Positions 6,226 through 11,230 of a stretch of 11,230 bases of DNA are shown here, piece after piece; the stretch's first letter is position 1, and each line of letters starts with the position of its first letter. The notes beneath the pieces were generated by a model. It saw only the letters and a list, made by a program, of their open reading frames with translations, was not told the origin of the DNA and did no database searches. This DNA is from Nitriliruptorales bacterium. GTDB lineage: Bacteria > Actinomycetota > Nitriliruptoria > Euzebyales > Egibacteraceae. The position numbers were made by a program, and so were the translations under genes. Where the stretch lies: the NCBI GenBank assembly GCA_007119305.1, contig SKPY01000389.1:1-11230 (forward strand), given 5' to 3'.

Positions 6226-8829
6226 TCACACCAGGCCGCGGTCGTGGGCGGCGGCGATCGCCTCCGCCCGCGTCGAGGCGTCGAGCTTTGCGAGGATCGC
6301 CGAGACGTGGTGCTCCGCAGTCTTGGGGGCGATGCGCAGCGCGTCGGCGATCTCGGCGTTGCCGCGTCCGCGCACGAGCAGGGCGAGGACCTCCACCTGC
6401 CGGGGGGTGAGGCCTGCCGGGTGGCCGCGGGTGGCGCGGCTCGGCCCGCGGGGCAGATCGCGGACGCCCTTGGCGGCCAGGTGTCGGCGGAGGGCGCGCA
6501 CGGTGCCCGCTGCGCCGAGGTCGAGGAGGGTTTCGGTGGCCTCCCGGCGGGCCTCGGCGCTGCCGTGCAGCGCGCGCAGGAGCACAGCCTCGAAGTCGCA
6601 TCCGAGCTGGTCCCACACCTGCGCGGCCGTCTGTTCGTCGGCCTCGATCTCTGCGCGAACGGGCGGGGGTGGCTCGACGGCGGGCAGGTCCCGGCCGAGG
6701 CGGCGCAACCAATAGAGCAGCGACGCGCTGCGCCACGGATCCTCTCGCTCGCGCGCCAGCTCGAGGGCGGCGGCCAGCAGATCCGCGTCAGGAGCCTCGC
6801 CGGTGTGCCAGGTGCGCTCGAGGTCGAGCGCTGCGGCGCTCACCGTGCACTCCGTCTGCCCGACCGCCGTCAGGCGTGCGATGGCGCCGGCGGTGACCGC
6901 CTCCGCGTCGACGTCGCCGCGGCGAAGGGCCAGGTGAGCGCCGGTCAGCCGCGCCCACGCGTCCAGTGGGGTGGCGCCGGCCACCGACACCGTGCGGGCG
7001 ACGTTGCGGTCGGCATCCGCCCACCGCCCCCGGTAGAGGTCGAGCAGGCACTGGCCGTCGAGCATCGCGACCCACCACGGCTCGAGGTCGCGGGCCTCGG
7101 TGTACTCCAGGCCCGCGGCGAAGACGGTAGCCGCCCGGTCGAGCTCACGGCGGAACAGTGCGAGGTGGCCGAGGTTCGTGTAGGCGCGGGCGGCGTGCTC
7201 CTCCAACCCGTGCGCCACCGCGAGCTCCAAGCTGCGGACCAGGAGGTGCTGCTGAGCTGCGTCAACCGTGCCCAGGTTGTTGAGCGCATGGACCGTGACC
7301 TCGACGTCGCCGTGCGCCTCGGCGAGGTCAAGGGCCCGACGGCCCCAACGCAGGCTCGCGGCCCGGTCGCCGGCGAGCATGGCGAGCTGCGCGAGGTTGG
7401 AGTACGCGAAGGCCAGCTCGCGCGGGTCGGCTCGGGCCTCCTCGAGCACGGCGACGGCGCCCAGGCCATACTCCTCGGCTTGCGCGGGGTCGTCCGCCAT
7501 CCAGGACAGGCGCGACAGCCAGCGCAGGTGGTGCCCGCGGCAGGTGGGCTCAGCGCACAGCGCAAGCGCCCGGCGGGCCGCGTCTATGGCCGTCGCCATG
7601 GAGCCGGTCAGGTAGCACTCGTAGTAGTAGCCCTCGAGGACCGCGACCAGCGTGTCCGGTTCGAGGAGGTCGTCGTGGCCGAGCACCTGGGCGTAGTGGG
7701 CCACCGCCTCACGGTGCGCACCATCCTGCGCAGCACGACGCGCCGCGGCCAGCGCATACCGCACGATGCCCGGGCCGTCGCCGGCCTGCACCGCATGGTG
7801 GGCCAGCGTCGCCGTGTCGGCGGCAGTCCTCGCCGTCTCGGCCAGGAGGTCGAGCAGCTGCCGGTGGAGCCGCCGACGGCGGTTCGGCGGCACCGTGGCA
7901 TCCAGGGCCAGGCGGATGAGCTCGTGCCGCGCCCGTACACGTGGGCCTTCGACGGCGAGCAGGCCGAGGCCCACAGCGGCGTCCGCGTCCAGCTCGGCGG
8001 TCGGCGACAGCCGCTCCAGCACCGCGAGCGGGATGCCGTCGGGCGACAGCCCGACCGCCTCGAGCACAGTCCACGCCGTGGCGGAGAGCGTGCGCGCGCG
8101 GGCGAGGATCGCGTCCTCCACCGTCGGCGGCAGCTCCACGTCCGGGTGGGCGAGCATCTGGGTGACGAAGAAGGGGTTGCCGCCGGACGCGGCGTAGACC
8201 TTGAGTGGGTCGAGCAGGGTGCCGTCGGCGAGGCGGGCCACGCCGTCGACCGTCAGGGCGCGCAGCTGCATGCGCTCGGCGCCGGGCCCCAGCTCACCGA
8301 GCAGCGCCTGCAGGGGATGGGAGCGGTCCACCTCCTCGTCGCGGTAGGTGCACACGAGCGCGGCACGCGTCTCGCCGATGCGACGCCCGAGGTAGCGCAG
8401 CAAGTCGATCGTGGCCTCGTCGGCCCAGTGCACGTCGTCGACCGCGAGCACGCTGGGGGTGTCGCGGAGCTCTTCGAGGAGTCCGGAGAACACCAGCTCC
8501 CGGCGCGCACCAGCGTGCAAGGCCTCAGCGACCGCCTCTGGGAGCGTCGGCAGCATCTCGTACAGCGGAGCGAACGGCGCTGGCGTCGACGTCGGGTCGC
8601 AGCGGCCGCAGCGCACGACCACGCCGGGCCTGGCCTCGTCCCGCACAGCCGAGAGCAGCGTGCTCTTGCCGGTGCCCGCCGCGCCGGAGACGAACAGCAC
8701 GCGGCCGCCGTCCGCGGCCGCGTCGAGCAGCGTCCCGAGCCGCGCGAGCTCCTCCTCCCGCTCCACGAGCGCGGGGGGTGTGGTCCCCGACCCGCGGCCG
8801 AGGCGGGCTGCACGGCGGATACCGCTCAC
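6226..8829 (-). CDS. LAL-type transcriptional regulator (AAA ATPase with C-terminal LuxR HTH)
   Basis: 867 residues from GTG at 8829. Near the N-terminus lie the segment LVEREEELARLGTLL (~21), Walker A GAAGTGKST (49-57, Lys55), Walker B LAVDDVHWADEAT (Asp131-Asp132) and GGNPFFV (~215). A long Ala/Leu-rich helical region follows with TPR-like repeats (AYSNLAQLAMLAGD, ALNNLGTVDAAQ, AYTNLGHLALF). The end (807-867) is a LuxR helix-turn-helix, LTPRQVEVLALLV...NAEIADALRIAPKTAEHHV. This is the 'large ATP-binding regulator of the LuxR family' layout: signal-gated ATPases that activate transcription. The frame stays open to a GTG at 8982, but that stretch is Arg/Ala-rich, unlike the family, and contains a strong hairpin, so I prefer 8829; GTG 8766 is also possible. 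TAGCGT on the minus strand at 8872-8867 could be its -10 box, though I see no -35. Confidence 0.88.
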   Translation of the reverse strand: MSGIRRAARLGRGSGTTPPALVEREEELARLGTLLDAAADGGRVLFVSGAAGTGKSTLLSAVRDEARPGVVVRCGRCDPTSTPAPFAPLYEMLPTLPEAVAEALHAGARRELVFSGLLEELRDTPSVLAVDDVHWADEATIDLLRYLGRRIGETRAALVCTYRDEEVDRSHPLQALLGELGPGAERMQLRALTVDGVARLADGTLLDPLKVYAASGGNPFFVTQMLAHPDVELPPTVEDAILARARTLSATAWTVLEAVGLSPDGIPLAVLERLSPTAELDADAAVGLGLLAVEGPRVRARHELIRLALDATVPPNRRRRLHRQLLDLLAETARTAADTATLAHHAVQAGDGPGIVRYALAAARRAAQDGAHREAVAHYAQVLGHDDLLEPDTLVAVLEGYYYECYLTGSMATAIDAARRALALCAEPTCRGHHLRWLSRLSWMADDPAQAEEYGLGAVAVLEEARADPRELAFAYSNLAQLAMLAGDRAASLRWGRRALDLAEAHGDVEVTVHALNNLGTVDAAQQHLLVRSLELAVAHGLEEHAARAYTNLGHLALFRRELDRAATVFAAGLEYTEARDLEPWWVAMLDGQCLLDLYRGRWADADRNVARTVSVAGATPLDAWARLTGAHLALRRGDVDAEAVTAGAIARLTAVGQTECTVSAAALDLERTWHTGEAPDADLLAAALELAREREDPWRSASLLYWLRRLGRDLPAVEPPPPVRAEIEADEQTAAQVWDQLGCDFEAVLLRALHGSAEARREATETLLDLGAAGTVRALRRHLAAKGVRDLPRGPSRATRGHPAGLTPRQVEVLALLVRGRGNAEIADALRIAPKTAEHHVSAILAKLDASTRAEAIAAAHDRGLV

Positions 8830-8906
8830 CTCGCTTCGTCCGCAGGTCGGTGCTCCGCTCGCGGTCACGCTACCCGAGACAGCGGCGCGCGGGCCGAGCC
8901 GCCACG

Positions 8907-8947
8907 CCGCGCGGGCCCGGTGGCAGCGGGCCACCGGGCCGGCGCGG
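8907..8947 (-). terminator. Long GC stem-loop between the DUF4242 and LAL genes
   Basis: GGCCCGGTGG at 8914-8923 is perfectly complementary to CCACCGGGCC at 8931-8940 around a 7-nt loop. After one G-G mismatch the stem continues with CCGCGC (8907-8912) against GCGCGG (8942-8947). This 16-pair stem lies 47 bp past the DUF4242 stop, so it fits as that gene's terminator. It lacks a T tract. It also argues against starting the LAL gene at 8982, which would put the stem inside its coding region. Confidence 0.6.
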
Positions 8948-8993
8948 TGACGCGACGGTGAGGCAAGGCGAGCGGTCCTCACCGGGTGGGTGC

Positions 8994-9269
8994 TCAGCCG
9001 TCGGCCGTCCCCGGCCCGATCACGGCGGCAACCTCGACGACGTGGTCGGCTGGGAAACCGCCGCGGCGGGCGTGCTCACGGACGGTGTCGGCGTTGTCGG
9101 TCTCGTGCACGCAGTAGATCTTGTCGCCGGCGACGTAGCTGTGGTGCCAGGTGTAGGCCACCCCCAGCGAGTCGACCACGGAACACGACTTGCGGGCGAT
9201 GTCCTGCAGCTCCTCGGCGGACAGCTTCGCCGCGCCGGGGAGGTCGCGTTCGATGAGGAACGTCGGCAT
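8994..9269 (-). CDS. DUF4242 family small protein (SCO4226-like)
   Basis: 91 residues from ATG at 9269, preceded by AGGAG 7 nt upstream; the frame extends to 9335 but homology begins at MPTFLIERDLPGA. The fold signature is that of the DUF4242 ferredoxin-like family: IERDLPGAAKLSAEELQDIA, then TWHHSYVAGDKIYCVHETD, then REHARRGGFPADHVVEV and IGP near the end. A Streptomyces member (SCO4226) has been described as nickel-binding. Here possible metal ligands are His42, His43, Cys53, His55, His66 and His76, but I cannot tell whether they form a site. It is probably cytoplasmic, as there is no signal peptide. It lies upstream of the LAL gene on the same strand and carries a leader module shared with the small ORF at 10334. 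Confidence 0.85.
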   Translation of the reverse strand: MPTFLIERDLPGAAKLSAEELQDIARKSCSVVDSLGVAYTWHHSYVAGDKIYCVHETDNADTVREHARRGGFPADHVVEVAAVIGPGTADG

Positions 9270-9367
9270 GGTGGTTCTCCTCTGCTCGGTTGTGGGCACC
9301 TTGGGTGCGGTTGACACGGTCAGCGTGCGCGCCACCCGCTGCGCGCCTCATCGGGGAAACTCCCTAT
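9270..9367 (-). promoter_or_regulatory. Leader/operator module A, upstream of the DUF4242 gene
   Basis: A 22-bp core at 9346-9367 is identical to 10407-10428 upstream of the small ORF. On the minus strand it contains TAGGGAGTTTCCCC, that is, the inverted repeat GGGA-N3-TCCC. The region between core and start codon is also related in both copies: GCTGA...GTCAAC, then CACCCA, then a GGAG ribosome site and ACC-ATG. The core ends 76 nt before the ATG (72 in copy B). It looks like a promoter with an operator for a dimeric regulator; one of the adjacent LuxR-type LAL proteins is the obvious candidate, but that is inference. Confidence 0.65.
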
Positions 9368-9651
9368 TTCTGGCAACCACCGCCGGTGCACGCCGGCGTA
9401 GGGGTGTGCTGGCAGCCCGGGTGGGTGCGTGGGCTGCTGGTGGCGCTGGCGGCGCTACGAGCTAGAAGCGCAGCAGGCGCTGCTGGGGGTGCTCGGACGC
9501 GGCGCGGCCCCGCGCGGGTGCTCCGGCGAGGAGGAGGGACGTGGGCACGCTGATCAACGGCGTCCGGCTCGCAGCGCCGAGCAGCGACTGCGAGCCAGAC
9601 GTTGGATCTTGGCCATCGGGGTGCGTGCCATCGGGCTCGCTCGCGCGACCG
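9368..9651. other. 284-bp gene-free stretch with several inverted repeats
   Basis: I find no convincing gene here. Inverted repeats are CGCCGG/CCGGCG at 9381-9398 (6-nt loop), CAGCAG/CTGCTG at 9471-9485 and GCGCGG/CCGCGC at 9502-9515. GCCATCGGG occurs twice close together near 9612-9635. A plus-strand GTG at 9541 has a GGAGGAGGG site before it, but its frame soon runs antisense through the secreted-protein gene and resembles nothing. The stretch lies between the 3' end of the secreted-protein gene and the leader of the DUF4242 gene and may hold a terminator for the former. Confidence 0.5.
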
Positions 9652-10170
9652 CTACGGACAGCTCACACGCGGGTTGAAGTCCTCGAACATCCCGGCCGGG
9701 TTGCGCTCGAAGATCCAGGCGTGCAGGACGTAGACGCCCAGCTCCTCGTTGAGGTGCAGATGCTGGTCGAGCACCGTTGGGGGCCCGGTGTGGCCCGCGT
9801 CGTGCCAGGCCTCGGCCGGCACGATCCACTCGACGGCGCCGAGGCGCAGGGTGCCGTTGGGCAGCGGCACGTAGACCAGGGCCTCGGGTCGGTGCGGGTC
9901 AAGGGTGAGGTCCAGCCGTGAGGCGTCGATGAGGTGGTAGCCCATGCCGCCGAGCTGTGGGTGCTCGAAGCAGTGGTCCAGCCCGGGTACCCAGTCCCAG
10001 CCGTCGGCCATGGCGCGATCGAGGTTGTGATAGGGGGCGACGGCGGCGCGGACGCCGGCGAGGTCGCGCTGGTCCGCCTGGGCGGCAGCGCTGAGCACGA
10101 ACGTGGCGCCGAGCGCCGCGGCAAGGACGGCCAGCACGAGCCTGAACAGCGGTTGGGACAGCACGGTCAT
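9652..10170 (-). CDS. Small His-rich secreted protein of unknown function
   Basis: 172 residues from ATG at 10170; the frame runs on to ATG 10221 but without SD, and the signal peptide starts at the inner ATG. Residues 1-32 form a Sec signal (LFRLVLAVLAAALGATFVLS, probable cleavage AQA|D at 32). The mature part has three blocks: YHNLDRAMADGWDWVPGLDHCFEHP, LGGMGYHLID, and LGVYVLHAWIFERNPAGMFEDFNPRVSC. Cys67 and Cys171 could form a disulfide, and ten histidines of the mature chain lie mostly in these blocks, suggesting metal binding. I recognise this as a widespread secreted family with a 'MGxHY...PxxLLY...LHVWxWxxNPxGxFxxFNPxxSC' pattern, but know no function. The ATG is 5 nt after the stop of the upstream 52-codon ORF. 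Confidence 0.8.
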   Translation of the reverse strand: MTVLSQPLFRLVLAVLAAALGATFVLSAAAQADQRDLAGVRAAVAPYHNLDRAMADGWDWVPGLDHCFEHPQLGGMGYHLIDASRLDLTLDPHRPEALVYVPLPNGTLRLGAVEWIVPAEAWHDAGHTGPPTVLDQHLHLNEELGVYVLHAWIFERNPAGMFEDFNPRVSCP

Positions 10171-10175
10171 CCGTC

Positions 10176-10334
10176 TCACCCGTTCCCGCGGCTCGGATCG
10201 GCCCCGCCGAGGAGCGTGCATGCGCTGACACGAGCATGCGACCCGAGCGCCAGCGCCGCGCTCGCAGTCTCCGTGTATCCGGTTGTGGCGGTCGCGTCAG
10301 CGACCGTCATGGTGGTGCTGAGGTCCTTCGTCAT
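10176..10334 (-). CDS. 52-residue hypothetical ORF translationally coupled to the secreted protein
   Basis: ATG at 10334, with AAGGAG 11 nt upstream, runs to a TGA at 10178-10176. The peptide begins MTKDLSTTMTVADATATTGY and ends LLGGADPSRGNG; it is Ala/Thr-rich with no membrane segment or known domain. Evidence for translation is indirect: its start lies where the DUF4242 start lies relative to the duplicated leader module (72 versus 76 nt), and its stop is 5 nt before the next ATG. It could be a leader peptide, a small protein, or the remains of a gene lost after module duplication. Confidence 0.42.
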   Translation of the reverse strand: MTKDLSTTMTVADATATTGYTETASAALALGSHARVSACTLLGGADPSRGNG

Positions 10335-10428
10335 GGTGGGTTCGACTCCTTGGGTTCGACGCGTGGGTGTCGTTGACGAGCTCAGCCTGCTCGACCCTGC
10401 CGCGGACCTCATCGGGGAAACTCCCTAT
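10335..10428 (-). promoter_or_regulatory. Leader/operator module B, upstream of the small ORF and secreted-protein gene
   Basis: The second copy of the module described at 9270-9367, with the identical 22-bp core at 10407-10428 (contains ATCGGGGAAACTCCCTAT on the plus strand). Downstream on the minus strand the shared blocks GCTGA...GTCAAC, CACCCA, GGAG and ACC-ATG recur. The core is also 41 bp upstream of the plus-strand LAL start at 10470, so a protein bound here could affect both directions, including autoregulation of that regulator. Confidence 0.62.
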
Positions 10429-10469
10429 GTTTGATCGGTCGCAACGGCACCCGGAAGGCGGGACGTAGG

Positions 10470-11230
10470 ATGCTGACGGCGATGGATGTGCTCGAGCGAG
10501 AAACGCAGCTGGCGGTGCTCGAGGAGTGCCTGGAGGCCGCCCGGGGCGGTGGCGGGCGACTGGTGTTCGTGGCGGGCGAGGCGGGGGTCGGCAAGACCAC
10601 GCTGGTGGAGCACTTCTGCGCGGGGGTGCGCGGCGCGCGGGTCGTGACCGGGGCGTGTGATCCGTTGGACACGCCGCGGCCGTTGGGGCCGGTGCTCGAG
10701 CTCGCCGAACGGCTGGGGGTGCTGGCCGAGGCCGGGGAGCCTGCGCGCTCACGCGAAGCGCTGTTCCGCGCGCTCGACGGGGAGCTGTCGGCACGCTCGT
10801 TGGTGACGGTGGCGGTGGTCGAGGACGCGCACTGGGCGGACGAGGCGACCCTGGATGCGCTGCGCTTCTTGGGCCGGCGGGTGGCGGGGCTGCGGGCGCT
10901 GGTGGTGGTCACGTTCCGCGACGATGCGCTGGCTGCGGCCCATCCGCTGCGCACGGTGTTGGGGGATCTGGCGACCGCGCGGGGGGTGGTGCGCGTGGAC
11001 GTCGAGGTGTTGTCGCACGCGGCGGTGGCAGAGCTGGCCGCGGCGGCGCCGGAGGTCGATGTGCACGCGTTGTACGCGCAGACGGGCGGCAACCCGTTCT
11101 TCGTCACCGAGGTGCTCGCCGCGGGAATGCAGGGGGTGCCGGCGTCGGTGCGGGATGCGGTGCTGGCGCGGACGGCCCGGCTGGCGCCCGAAGCGCGGGC
11201 CGCGCTGGCGGCTGCGGCGGTGGCACCGAC
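10470..11230 (+). CDS. Second LAL-type regulator, N-terminal part, cut by the window end
   Basis: An open frame of 253 codons from ATG 10470 to the window edge with no stop; ATG 10482 is an equally possible start. It begins with the LAL pattern VLERETQLAVLEECLEAA, then Walker A GEAGVGKTT (36-44, Lys42), Walker B VAVVEDAHWADEATLDAL (Glu118-Asp119), an FRDD segment, and QTGGNPFFVTEVLAAG. It is a paralogue of the minus-strand LAL at 6226-8829: WADEAT, LGRR and GGNPFFVT correspond in place. The helical repeats and LuxR HTH expected at the C-terminus are beyond the window, so the HTH is inferred from the family. Codon third positions are markedly G-rich, with several TTG Leu codons, unlike the C-rich metabolic genes. 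Confidence 0.83.
   Translation, partial: MLTAMDVLERETQLAVLEECLEAARGGGGRLVFVAGEAGVGKTTLVEHFCAGVRGARVVTGACDPLDTPRPLGPVLELAERLGVLAEAGEPARSREALFRALDGELSARSLVTVAVVEDAHWADEATLDALRFLGRRVAGLRALVVVTFRDDALAAAHPLRTVLGDLATARGVVRVDVEVLSHAAVAELAAAAPEVDVHALYAQTGGNPFFVTEVLAAGMQGVPASVRDAVLARTARLAPEARAALAAAAVAP

Noticed and set aside
6244..8961. Plus-strand frame of 905 codons opposite the LAL gene
   Set aside because: The opposite strand encodes a clear ATPase plus LuxR HTH; this frame is a shadow with no recognisable motif.
9311..9316. Perfect TTGACA hexamer as a plus-strand -35 box
   Set aside because: No TAnnnT box lies about 17 nt downstream and there is no plus-strand gene; the hexamer is part of the conserved minus-strand leader (GTCAAC block).
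9270..9335. N-terminal extension of the DUF4242 protein to a start at 9335
   Set aside because: Family homology and the AGGAG site both point to ATG 9269, and the extension region is part of the duplicated leader.
9541..9921. Plus-strand ORF starting GTG after a GGAGGAGGG site
   Set aside because: Most of it is antisense to the secreted-protein gene and the peptide has no family features; the purine run alone is not enough.

Overview
The window is very GC-rich (roughly 70 % or more by eye). Codons mostly end in G or C, and four of the ten full or partial protein genes with a visible start use GTG or TTG. Together with a luciferase-like oxidoreductase tail, a PaaX-type regulator, a PiT/DUF47 phosphate pair, two large LuxR-type ATPase regulators and a DUF4242 protein, this points to a chromosomal segment of a free-living actinobacterium, possibly a deep-branching one. 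I cannot name the genus. No tRNA, rRNA, CRISPR array, transposase, integrase or phage gene is visible.

Left part (1-3757): the window opens with the C-terminus of a probable luciferase-like monooxygenase, whose stop codon lies inside a 32-bp tandem duplication. A PaaX-family repressor follows on the minus strand. Divergent from it is a two-gene methionine operon: a divergent MetA-type homoserine O-acyltransferase and a MetY-type O-acetylhomoserine sulfhydrylase, which together would turn homoserine plus sulfide into homocysteine. A degenerate 15-16-bp tandem array overlaps the metY stop codon and is followed by a large GC hairpin.

Middle part (3758-6180): a compact plus-strand cluster holds a NagD-like HAD phosphatase, a short PiT-family phosphate transporter and a DUF47/PhoU-like partner. 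The DUF47 gene appears to start 106 nt inside the transporter gene, behind a very good Shine-Dalgarno sequence. The cluster reads as a phosphate release and uptake unit.

Right part (6226-11230): a full-length LAL regulator (AAA-type ATPase, helical repeats, C-terminal LuxR helix-turn-helix) is on the minus strand. Upstream of it are a DUF4242 protein, a gene-poor stretch, a small His-rich secreted protein and a 52-codon ORF coupled to it. A second LAL regulator then starts on the plus strand and runs off the end. The DUF4242 gene and the small-ORF/secreted-protein pair are preceded by near-copies of one leader module: a perfect 22-bp core with an inverted repeat, placed 76 and 72 nt before the start codons. 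This shared signal between two paralogous LuxR-type regulators suggests a small co-regulated set of genes and is the most interesting structure here. No wholly new defence or mobile system is evident.
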